A stretch of DNA of 64,000 nucleotides from Mytilus edulis (lineage: Eukaryota > Mollusca > Bivalvia > Mytilida > Mytilidae). The first letter of the stretch is position 1, and each line of letters opens with the position of its first letter. The stretch is taken from contig NC_092349.1 of the NCBI RefSeq assembly GCF_963676685.1, positions 58,325,431-58,389,430 on the forward strand, given 5' to 3'. This document shows positions 46,537 to 58,800 of this stretch, one piece after another. The translations under genes were made by a program, and so were the position numbers. The notes beneath the pieces are model-generated. The model had not been told where the DNA came from and did not search any database. It was given only the letters and a program-made list of their open reading frames with translations.

Positions 46537-48159
46537 CAGTGTTCTCCCCAGGATTTTTTTAAGGCGGAAAATTCAAAGGGCGCTTAACTCCTTTTTTATA
46601 GTGAACTTTTGTGATCTGAATCAATCAGTCATAAATCATAACATGCAATATTGCTTTGTGTTGTGTGTTTAATAACGCAGAGTATTAATGAATTTATACA
46701 AGAATATACTATATATGAAATAAATTGATTTTAAAAACAAAAGTTATTTATATTCAGTCAATTAAAGAAGTCAAAATATAAATATTCATCTCTGTACTCT
46801 CTGTTACTTCTAGGGATATTGTTTCAAGATAGTGTTATTTTGTTGGACAGTCTGTTCCTCAACGTTGTCTTAATCCTCTTCAGGGTTGAAAACCCCCTCT
46901 CATAATAACTTTTGCTTATACCCCCCTTAACATTTCTAAGCCATGAAAACTCAGTCAGCCACTTGTCACTGAAACTAGAAACATGATGCTTGCTGTTATC
47001 ACTTGCTAAAACTTTAGCTCAGTTGGGATTAGGAGAAGCAATTATAACATCTGCTTATACTGACAGCTGAGTGTAGAGGGAGGTGTATTCCCCTTTTCAT
47101 TAGAAGTCATTGATCTGAAAAAAAACAACCTTCTACTTCCATCATGTCTTTTGCTTAGAATTCACCCTTTGTTATTTGCAGAGAACATGTTCATTCAGAA
47201 TTAATAAAATCGAATATGGTTAAGATCTAGTTGGTATACAACTTTTTAAAACAAAAATATTTTAATGAACAGCTGACAAGTTTCCGTAGTTTGACATTTA
47301 ATTACGCTTCATTGTGCATTATATGTATTGTTAAACCCTATCTTTGGCAGGTAAATATAAACCAGACTTCGTTAAAGTTAAGACCATTGGAATTATTTAC
47401 TAGTGACATTATCAGCGATTCCGTACCCGTGTTGATTGTCACATAAAATGTTCCCGACGCATGGACTCACGATCGATGTTCAATGATCATTTTATTTCTA
47501 AAAATATGACAGTTTGAAACGAATTTACCTTGCAAGCAACATTTTTCACTTTCAATTAAAATAAATCACTTCTCGTTATCTTTAATCAAAGTTTATTTTA
47601 ATCTTTTCAACTACAAATTCTCTCATTCATAATTTTCATCGTAAATATCTTTAGCAATGTGTATTCAAATCTATCACGTGTATTGAACACGTTCATTGGT
47701 CGTCTTTAAATAGATTCTTCTTCTCGACCAATGAAAAAATTCGTTATATAAATGGTCAAGTAATCACACACACGATGCTTAAATACAATGTATTTGCGAT
47801 CTATTTCTTCAATTTCTGCACTGAAGTTTTTAATTTTTTTTAATTTTCTGCTGAAAATATCTATCTTCTTGATGATCATTTACGCTATTACATGATAACA
47901 TAGTCCGATAAGGCTGAGATAAGCGTGTCTCAGGTAAAACTATATAATTATCAGATATTGCGTAACACTGACCGAACTCTCAGCGGTGATCAGCAACTTG
48001 ACAATTTTTAACCAACATTTATAATGAAAATGTGAAAATTAACACGCTGCGGGATCAAGTAGCAAGGGACAGCGGCCAATTAAGACGCTGCGGGATTAAC
48101 GAAAATATTATGAAGGCGCTGCGGCACCGCAGCGTCATATCGGCCTGGGGAGAACACTG
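46537..48159. mobile_element. 1,623-bp TIR element with 5-bp duplication TGTTG
   Basis: Ends CAGTGTTCTCCCCAGG / CCTGGGGAGAACACTG are inverted repeats, flanked by TGTTG on both sides. The right third carries three GACGCTGCGG/GGCGCTGCGG-type repeats. The duplication length and CAG ends match the 23.4-kb element, so both may belong to one hAT-like group. Non-autonomous; no transposase seen. It lies between the divergent promoters and splits an older repeat. Confidence 0.75.
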
Positions 48160-48391
48160 TGTTGACATTTTTTTTCTTTAAATAACCAGTACACGTACAA
48201 TGCATGCGTTGTCAATCTGTAGCATTGTCTAGCTAGGGGTTAAATTGAAGTTCACATGAATACGGATTTAAAGCGGTCGACTCATTCACTTGCAAGTGAT
48301 TGACTAATTATCAATGTTTCTTAGCGTAATTTGACAAAATTGAACATTTATGGCTGCAAAAAGCGAATTGTTATTTCACTATTTCACTTAG

Positions 48392-49119
48392 TATATAACT
48401 CTATAGGGTTGTTACAGGAAAATAACATACATTTGTTATTGTGGACTAAAAAATCAAAGAACTGTGATAACATATGTATGTTACATGTTTCAAAGGGACA
48501 ATATACATCATAAGTTTAGTTAAAATGTATACAAGTTCTATTAATATTGCTATTGTCTTTGTGTATACTTAACTATTGAAAGATGTAATAGTTCATAGTA
48601 TTCTAATTTTGGATAGTACACCTATATGTTATCACAGAAAAAAAATGCCTGTAATAACTAAAGGGTGTTATCACAGCTTCTCTATATCACTTCAAAGCAT
48701 TTGCTCAGACATAAATCATGCTTAATTACAACGTATTTTAATTTATTTTAAGAAATAATGACCAGAGCATGTAATGAGGTTCTGCGCAAGTTTCTCAGTA
48801 ATTCCCAAGTGTCTTATATAATAAGCTACATTCCTTCAATAACTAAGCCTTGTTATCACAGCTAAGTTAATTCCTTAATAGCCTTGTCTCATTGATTTAC
48901 CATGGTAAATCAAAAATGTATTAATTCAATTTAAAAATTAATTATCAAGGCTATGCATTTAGTTTCTGCGCAAAGTCTCAAGAGTTTCCTAGAGTCCACT
49001 ATAGATTAAATAATTTTACAAATAACAAACATATGTTATTACAGATTTAGAAAATTTAAGGAAAAGTATCTGTAATAACACACGCAAGTTATTTTCTGTA
49101 ATAACCCTATAGAGTTATA
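48392..49119. mobile_element. 0.73-kb TIR element (MITE-like)
   Basis: Inverted ends TATAACTCTATAGGGTTGTT / ACAGGAAAATAAC against GTTATTTTCTGTAATAACCC / TATAGAGTTATA. Several internal GTTATCACAG / CTGTAATAAC words repeat in both orientations. The ends start with TATA, so a TA duplication is possible. Confidence 0.7.
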
Positions 49120-49780
49120 TCTCTGACTGGTCATACACATACAGCTGATATTTAAAAACACCAAACAGTTACTGTCTACATATCCAGCTAAAGTTCTTTT
49201 ATAGTGGGTCTCATATTTGCCAAGTTAACTAAGACTATCCATCATTGTCCATTGGGATCCATAGATAGTAAACTCGGCAAATAGTAACAAACCTCTGTGT
49301 GAACATTTAGTGTTAATAGGTGAGGTTTATTTAAACAGTAATGCGAATTCACACTGAGGAACAGTACATAATGGAAGAAGACAAGCATTTGACAAAACTA
49401 AAGACTAAAGTAGTAAAGAAGAAGAAAAGAAGAAAGAAAAAGACATGGAGCAATATCTTAAAAACTAAGATACATATAGAATAAATGCTAGCAAACATCA
49501 AACACTTAAAAAGGTGTATTTAACATTGAAAAAAATCTGTTCGTTATATATTTTAAATAATTTCTTTAAAACTGCAACCTTAGGCTTCCATCTTGAAAAG
49601 TCCCGGATGAATTTCGATAACTTCTAGACTTTACATCTAAACGCATGAGAAACTTCAAGGTGTTTCGAATGGCGTACACTTCCGGTCAACTGTCAAATCT
49701 CATGATTGATAAAATTACCAGGTTATCACATCCACCATTGATTGCAGTTACCATATTCATTTCTCAAAATATTCAGAACT
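49120..49780. other. Upstream region of the right-hand gene
   Basis: Probably contains the promoter and 5' UTR of the + strand gene. It includes a purine-rich stretch at about 49,365-49,450 (AAGAAGAAGAAAAGAAG type). No distinct promoter motif was seen. Confidence 0.4.
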
Positions 49781-49831
49781 ATGGCTGAAATTGATGAATT
49801 AGATGTTAATCCTTTCTTTAGGTCATTACAG
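49781..49831 (+). CDS. Right-hand gene exon 1
   Basis: MAEIDELDVNPFFRSLQ, phase 0, donor CAG|GTATAA. The A at -3 is absent from the ATG context (ACTATGG has a C at -2 and G at +4), so the start is reasonable but not ideal. Confidence 0.75.
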
Positions 49832-52800
49832 GTATAATTCAAATTCAACTGTAAGGAACTGAGCACTGTGGGTATCAGGTCCGTTCGCGCCCAATATAGT
49901 TTCGCACCCTACACGTTCGCACCTCACATTTTCGCCCCCCACGTCCGTTCGCACCCTACATGTTCGCGCCCAATTTTTGATAAAATTTAAGTTAAATTGT
50001 TAGAAATTATTCATATGAATATAACAAAAATATAGTTCTTTCTTTGCCTTTGGCAATCATCTGATCATACCACATCCTCTTATTTTCACATGTTGAGGCT
50101 GGGTAACAGCAGGGTAATCATCATTGTTTGAGAAAAATTAATTGTCATATATTTATTTCCGTAGTTCTATGAAATGACATGAGTTTAGAGATGACATCTG
50201 TGCATAATATTTTCCCGTACTTTTCCAATGTCACATTAATTGTATATGTTTTTACCTCATAATTTTTGTCCTTAAGACCTTTCATTATAGTAGTTTGACT
50301 CTCCCTCTGGTATCTTTCATCCCTCTTTTTTTATATATATGTTATTACGTCATAATTTTTGTCATTTCATTACAGTTGTTGCAAACTTATACATGTATAA
50401 TGATTACATATATGATGCAGGTGAACATGGTTAAGGAAGAGGAAGTCTGTATTAAAATTTTATTGTTGCCATTGATTTATTTTGGTAATCATCAGATATA
50501 CAAATGTGAGCTGTAAATTGTAGAACATTTCAACAGCTGTCAACAGTACTAATTAAAAAAGAGAGAATGATTTTGAGTTCATGAGTACATTTAATTTTTG
50601 TTGAGCCTTCGACTTTAGTTGAAAAAGTGAGAAATAGCAATCCTACATTGCGTCAGCTTCCACAAATATTCACTCTGCGGTTAAAGTTTTTTGAAATTTA
50701 AGTTCTTCTTAGTGTGGTTCTCACCCAGTCTCATTATTCACAATCACATATAAAAAAGAAGATGTGGTATGGTTGCCAATGAGACCACTGTCCACAAGAG
50801 ACCAAAATGACACAGAAATTAACAACTATAGATCACTGAACGGCCTTCAACAATGAGCAAAGTCCATACCGCATAGTCAGCTATAAAAGACCCTGAAATG
50901 ACAATGTAAAACAATTTAAACAAGAAAACTAACGGCCTTATTTATATAAAAAAAAATACGTAACACATAAAAAAAAACGTCAACCACTGAATTACAGGCT
51001 CCTGACATGAATTTGGCACTGGCATGTATATGTATATATTGCTAAACATGCTAAAGATTAAACTAAGAAGAAATAATTGTTTATAATTTTTTTTGGTGTC
51101 TGATAAAGTGCTTAAAATGTTAAGACATATATTTCATCAAACTGTTTTATTATTTTTTATTTTCAGACTACACATAAAAACCTGTACAAAGAAGTCCAAG
51201 ATAATGGTTACATATTGTGTGTTCCACAAACAACATCCCTCATGGAGTCGACATTTACTGTCAAATTTATAGGTCAATTTATTTAAGTATATAGATATAG
51301 GAAGATGTGGTGTGAGTGTCAATGATGTCGGATTAAAACTTGATTAGGAATAAAGTCAAAAACAATATAGTTGTGTTTCCAGTCTCCCTGCCTACCCTAA
51401 ATTTACATGCCTGCCATTACGCATATTTGGTTAAGCACTCTTAAAATCCTGTGAGTGCAAATTTTATGTATCGCTATCACTATATAGACAACTCTCCATC
51501 CAAGTCACAATGTGTAAAAAGTAAACAATTACATGTATGGGTAAAAGTGATAATGGCCTTCAATACAGAGCCTTGGCGCACACTGAACAGCAAGCTATAC
51601 ATGGCTCCAAAATGACCAGTGTGAAAAACCAACAATATACATGTAATCTATATAAAAAAAGGATAACCAAAGGATAACCTTTAAACCACACATCAAACAC
51701 CAAGAACATGAAGAAGTGGAATAATTAGTCACAGATTAAATAATTTTGTTTTCTGTTTACTTTCAGCAAGTCATATTTTAAAGCCATCCCCATACTTCAA
51801 AGGGTGAGTGTTTATGCATACATATATTATTATTATTTCTATCAATGCTCAAAATTCATTGTAACAATCATTCAATTTTTCTGCTACATATTTCAAAATT
51901 CTGATGAAAATAATATATTGATTTTGTATTATTTATTAAAGACACTTATAGCAAGGCATTATACAGAACACAGCAAATTTGGTTGCTTTTTCATGTATCT
52001 GTACATCGTCTCAGGGAGAGGTTCATACAGATAATACTATAAAATTTGTAAGGGTTCTGCGGAACCCAGTGTCTCTCCTGCTTTTGCTGTTTAATATCAC
52101 AGGCTCTACGAAAATGGTGAAAAATTTTACGAATTTTCCTCTAGATAATATCTTTTGATTGTAAAAAATTAATTTCAAATTTACTAATTTTATATAAGAG
52201 TCTTTTCATTTTGAATTTTTTCCTTTCTGGAAAATAAATTAATACTGCATTTTCTTTATTTTAGAGAATATTTTTTGTTGTCCAGTGACAAAATCTCAGT
52301 TCATCTGGATGAAAAAAGAAAAGAATTTGTAACTGGTGAAGGTAACATATTTTGAGTCATAAATATAAGGCTATTATTTTTATGTCATTCATACATTGTG
52401 AGCAAGCTTGTTTAAAAAAATCAGTTTAGTGTATTGGTTTGACAACATGGACAAAGTAAAGTCTATTTTAACCTTTTATGGTCTTAAATATACATGCAAA
52501 AATTTCAATTGTTCATTCAAGATCAATCATTCTATACCCCATGCAACAAAGGACATACTATGTAGATGTGCATATCGACAGGAAATTATGATTCAGGTTA
52601 TTTTTCTAGGAGTTATGCCCCTTTGAACTTATTGGCCTCAATATACTTTTGCAACAGTTTGTCATCAAATTTGTCATCAAAACTCCTCTGAAACCTCACA
52701 ACAGAATTTTATGAAACCTACATGTATTATAAGGACATACTATGTAGATGTGCATATGGACAGGAAATTATGATTCCAATTTTTTTTCTTACTGTTATTT

Positions 52801-55800
52801 TATTTGTCCTGTGACAAGGTCAGGGTTTTTGGTGGAAGAAGACGTCAAGTCTTCTGAAGACCTATGGGACCGACTTTAAACTCATTGAGCCTCCATATGC
52901 CGCATTCGTTTCTGTGTATTACAATTTCATAACAACTTAAGATTCCTGACACCGATTTTTACACATGATTAAGCATCTGAATCATTTGATTTGTAAATTA
53001 GGATTGAAAAACAATCACTATCGTAAATATGACCTTTTTATTTATGTAAATTAATAGATTTCATCTCATCCACATGAAATCCATGAACGTTATTTGTTTA
53101 CTTGTAACCGGATGTTTTTAATTTACTGTAGATATTTGTAGTACGCATGCGTGAATTTGGTATTGGGACAACTCGCCCTGTTTACAAGTTCGACCTTGAA
53201 GTTACGAATTTGCAATCTTGCAGACAAGAAGATTTTGTTTTTAATAAATAAAAAGGATCTATTTCTTATTAAATTGGTGTCTTTATTCATTGTTTTCCTT
53301 GTCATGTGAACTAGATGCCTTTCTACTTCAAATGGTTTGAATCTATTAAGTATTTATAAAATTATTCAAGACTCAGTTGACAAGAGCAGCACGTTACTGT
53401 TGGGAGAATTTGATTAAACTCTAAATGCTCATAGAATAAGAAATATAATTGAAACTGAATGTACCTCCTTCTGAATAATGTATTGCAATATAAATATAAA
53501 TCCCTTTTGACAAGAGAAATCTGACTTTTGTCAGAAATATTTTTTTCACATGTGCAAAGGTAATCACGTGTGGCGGCCATATTGGTTTGTTTACAAATAT
53601 GTGAAGAAGCCTGTAGAACCATGACCTAAACATAAAAAGTCTCTGAAAGCGTAAACTTTATGCAATACTATTTTATCAATCATGATTATTTTCATAAATT
53701 TAAATTTGATTATTTAAAGAAATAAAATTATAACAATTACGATTTTAGATAAGAGATTCTACTCAGACATGCTGTGATCTATCTGTATCTATTTATAGCC
53801 AAATTAGTTTACCTGTGTGAAAATGTAAATAATTTGTTTACTAAACAAGTAAAGACAAACTATGGATGGAAGATAATAATTTACATAAATATTTCAGGAC
53901 ATTTGATTGATTTTAATAAATATAGGATTTAAAAACTGCAAGTGGAAACAAATTTATTCATTAGCTACATAATCAGCTGATCAACAATTTTTCTCGCAAA
54001 CATCGTGGTGATGTAACTGATAAAAATCACTCCATCAATCCTCCAGCCCTTTCACATATTAAGCAATAGATCTACTTATTATTGTAGAATATTCATTGAA
54101 TATACATTCATCGTCTAATTGAATATATCGGGTAATCGGATAATTTTAGCTGAAATTTTAGGTATCCGATTGTCCGGAGTCTACTGTACTACCATAAACA
54201 TGATAAAGATAGTAAATAGTATTTTTTTTCTCACTAATTTATTGACATAATACTGGTTGTAACATATTTTATTTTTGTATTCAGGTTGGGACCCCCCCCC
54301 CCCCCCAATTATGAGTGATGTCCCTTAAATAAGGGACTGTTCCTAAAACAAGGGGTCATTTTACCGTGTTGAAAAAAAAAGAAAGATCATTTTTAAGATT
54401 TTTATGAAACTCAAAAGTGGGAAATTCTTATATTTGGAACAACTTTTCTAAATGAGGGGTCAAGTTAATAAAGAAGATATAAGTTTAGAAACAACAGAAA
54501 ATTCTTTTTACATATTTTGACCATTTAGTACTTAATAGATGCATAGTTCTTGGGGAAAGTTTCATCAAATAAATAAATATGAATAAAAATGTGCTCATTT
54601 TTTACAGTGGGTTGTAATGTTCTTCCAATAAGGTTACCCCTCATTTGGAGTGCTGTCCCCATCCTGTTAAAGGTCTATCTTTGTGTGCATAATTCAAAAT
54701 TGGAAATTTCAACAAGCATCTAATATTCTTACGCAAAAAAATAAACACTGATCTGCTAGCTTCATCTCTTCTACCAATTTAATAACTAGAATCATGCAAA
54801 CAGACTTAAGAAAAAGGCATGTAAGTTCATCATACAAATATGACACTTTTTCTAGACAATCCAGATCGTGCAAAATACTTCGCTTAAAATTGTAACCTTA
54901 AAATTGTTGTTGTGCACTAAAAACCCCTATGGGAACTTTCAAAAGTTGACGGGTATCTAACAAGCCTTACTATTTTTATGCTCCATTTATGGGCATTATG
55001 TTTTCTGGTCTGTCCGTTCGTCCTGCTTCTGGTTATAAAGTTTATGGTCGAGGTAGTTTTTGATGAAGTTGAAATCCAATCAACTTGAAACTTAGTGCAC
55101 AGGTGTTCCTTATGATATGATCTTCTTAATTTTACTGCCAATTTAAAGATTTTACCTAATTTTCACAGTCCACTGAACATAGAAAATGATTGTACGGATG
55201 GGAAATCCATGTACTTATGACCTTTTCTTGTTTGAAGAAAAAAAAAATACATCATAACGATAATGGATCAAAGCAGCCTTGGTAAGTGGGGCTGCTTTTG
55301 TGGTAATTCAGGTTACCTTTTATTCACCTTCTTCCACCTCAGAGCTATCAGCTCTTTGATTTAAGTTGATGGTTTACAGATTTTCCCCATGAAAAATTGG
55401 GGTCGGTCGGTCAGAATTTAAGTTTAATTCTGTTAGTGTTCAATGCATTTCATTTCATAAAATAGAATATTTATTTAATTTTTAAGGATAATATATTTGT
55501 CAGAGTCGGTGGGATTAAAAAAACATAAATTGTCAATTTTATTTTTATTCTGCGCGTTAGAAAAATAGGGTCAGCACATCCGTAAACCAACAAATTAAAA
55601 ACCCTGGCCAAATGTGGGGGCGTGGGTTTTGTGAGCGCGCTCACTAAGGTTCTTTGATTTTCTCAATATTCTGGAGCAGAAAAATACCAGGAATATATTC
55701 AGGGTCACAAATAAATAAAAGTCTTTTTATTCAACCAAATTAAAATAAATTGGGAAATTGCGTAATTAAATTGCCACGAAATGGACTAGGAAGGGCAAAA

Positions 55801-58800
55801 CATGAAATAAAGTATCTGTGAAAAGAAATTGGTATACAGTATTAAAAAGTTATGGATCTTTTTAGAATATTTTATCCAAGAATTGAAACAGAGAAAAATA
55901 TTCAACAAGTGACTGAATGACACATTAAGGGCATCCGATACAGTTTCTCGATATAATGTCATTTTTATAATTTTGAAATATGTTGTAGGCCTTGGCGAGT
56001 TATAAAATAAAACACAAAATAAAACATAGGTCACCGTGCTTGTTTTCGAGAAAATTGAGGCTGAAAATTGGGGATTTGTGCAATTTTGTAAAAAAATTAG
56101 GCAATCTTAGGGAGCTACCATTTGATTTTTATGGGGGGGCTAGGATGAAAAATTTTGTCCTGCATTTTTTTTTAGTTGTAATCTCTATCCTGCCTTTTTA
56201 TTTTTCACTCTATTCGGTCCTGCCTTTTTTTTTATTAGTTTATCCTGACTTTTTTTACCTAAATTGTCATCCTGCCTTTTTTTTTTGCAAAGTGTCTCAT
56301 CCTGCCTTTTTTTTTACTCAAAACTCCTGTCCTGCCTATTTTTTTCAAATTTCATCCTAGCCCCCCCATAAAAATCAAATGGTAGCTCCCTTATAAAATT
56401 TTTGGAGCAGATATTCTTCGTCGTAAATTATTAAGATCGGGTTCAATCTGAACCTATGATAAGTGGCAATAAGGGAAAAAATAAATCACTATACGAATAA
56501 CTATAAAATTATTCAAGTCTTGCTTGACATTGCGGACCAGATGCTCAAAGTGATATTTTTCTAAACCTAAAAAAATGGAAAAAAACTGTTTCTGAAAATG
56601 TCATTTTTATCATTTTTCTGCATAAACGGCATTTTGTCATGCTTTCTCCAAATCTCAAATAAAAAATATAGGTCACCGTGCTGGATTCCATGATAATCAC
56701 GATTTATCCTAAAAAATTGCATCACCCCTTTGTAACCTCAACGTTAGCGCTAAAGTGCACGACGTCGCTGGCAGACAATTTCAACGTTATCGCTTCAAAT
56801 TACCAGCGACATTTTTCAGATGTATAAATATTACTTGTAAAGTACTATCTATAAATTTGTTACATTGTTTTCGGAAGTAAAATCATGTGAATAAGGAATA
56901 CCTCTCTGTGTTTGTGGTCTAAGTGAGAAACTTCTCAAGAAAAGTTGTTACGGACTGTTGATAATTTTTACGGCTTTCAAAAATTTAAGACTCAGCAATT
57001 TAGAACATGACATACAGGTACATTTACTGTACTCACTCATTTATTATTTCATACTGTATGATGACCTCTAGATGTTGTTCTTTGTTTTGTTTTGTTTGGT
57101 TGGCTGCTGTTTCATTACACATACTCCTTAATATCCTTTAATTCACGTTTTTATCACTGAGAAAATCTGTTTTTGTTGATACAAATTTTAAAAAAGTTAG
57201 CGTCGTTTGGACAGTAATCAAACTTGCCGTTACTTTTCTTGTTTGAGTTGTTTTACCTTGTCATTTCGGGACCTTTTATAGCTGACTATGCGGTATGGGC
57301 TTTGCTCATTGTTGAAGACCTATAGTTGTTAATTTCTGTGTCATGTTTGTCTCTTGATGAGAGTTGTCTAATTGGCAATTTATACCACATCTTTTGTATT
57401 ATGTGGTCAGAAAACAGAAGCAAAATCTTACAAAGGAGAATCTCCAATTTGCTAATGGATGCTTTTGTCCAGACAGAGAAACTATAATTTTGAAATTTTT
57501 GATTTGGCAGGCAAAAAAATGATTGAATTAATAGCGAGAGGACTGGATATATTACGATTAGTTGCAATTAAAATCATTCTCTCATAGCGTAATTTTATTG
57601 GTAAATGACTATATATTTTTTTCACCACAGCGCGTACATAAAATACCGCATGTCCAATCCCCTGTCTGTCCTTCCGGACTTCTGGTTAATTAGATTTTTC
57701 AAATGTACAATTCTTGTCAACTTTCTATAAAACTGATATCGTATAGACACGTTCGAAAATCAGTGCATATCAACTATTCTTTAAAAGAGTTATGCCATTT
57801 GGAAATATTAATTATATTGAAAATTGCATTGTATTTTCTGTCATTCCGTCATTTCTGTAATATATCTATAAAAAAATAAAGAAAACATAAACAGCTGCGC
57901 TTCGAACGCATGATACGCCCTTCGTCTCATGAAAAAAAAACTAACATAATATAGGTTTTTAAAATAACACAGGGGTTGTACGGAAGTCATGCTAGGTATA
58001 TCCTGACTCATTCATTATTCTTGCTCAATAATAAGTTTATATATCACAACATGTTTTATATGATCCCCAAATTGAAGCTCAATAAAAATTCAAGAACTCA
58101 AAAATGAATTAAAGAATCATCACGAAAAAGTATACAGATCTTAAGAATAATTTAACTAAAAAGTATGTGAATATCTATGCAATTATAATAGATAGTTTCT
58201 GAGATACGGCGCAACATGTGAACCCCCAGCCCCTTTTTGTCATAAACTCAATAACTCTAAAATCAAATTCTGAATCATTCTCAAAAGTATATACAAGTTC
58301 TTCAGAATTATATAACTAAGAAGTACGTAAAGTTTAGAGCAATAGTCATAAAACGTTTTCTAGATGCAGCGCAACTGTAAAAAAAACTGTTCTAATTACA
58401 AAGTCCTGTAACTTATAAAGTCTGATACAGACCGTTTGACCATCATGACTGAAAAACAACCATGTTCAGTTTAATGATAATATGCTGTACCATATTTACG
58501 ACGGACAGACGGACGCGGGCATTTCTATACCATTTTACAAATTTTTACGGGTGCATAAACATATTGTTTGCTATTGCCTTTTGTTAGATAAACTACTTGC
58601 AACGTGGAGGAAATAGAAACTTTGTTCTTTTATAAAAGTTGTATCATTGTTTGTATTAGCGGCAAAATACGGAAAATGACACGCATTACGTCCCGCAAAA
58701 AGTGACGTTTTGCGGGAATTCAAACGCTTAACGTCGCGCCAAGAGTTAACTCCCTTGAAACTGTATCGGATGCCCTTAATACACCAATGCACTACACACA

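Larger units (their letters stand above)
55929..58775. mobile_element. 2,847-bp TIR element inserted in TTAA
   Basis: Inverted ends GGGCATCCGATACAGTTTC / GAAACTGTATCGGATGCCC, 19 bp perfect, flanked by TTAA at 55,925-55,928 and 58,776-58,779. TTAA duplications are made by piggyBac and Kolobok transposases. No transposase was recognised inside. The element carries a nested MITE (56,109-56,391) and a family A copy. Confidence 0.75.

Noticed and set aside
56109..56391. 122-codon frame starting near 55,992 and rich in Phe
   Set aside because: Produced by TCCTGCCTTTTTTTT repeats inside a MITE.
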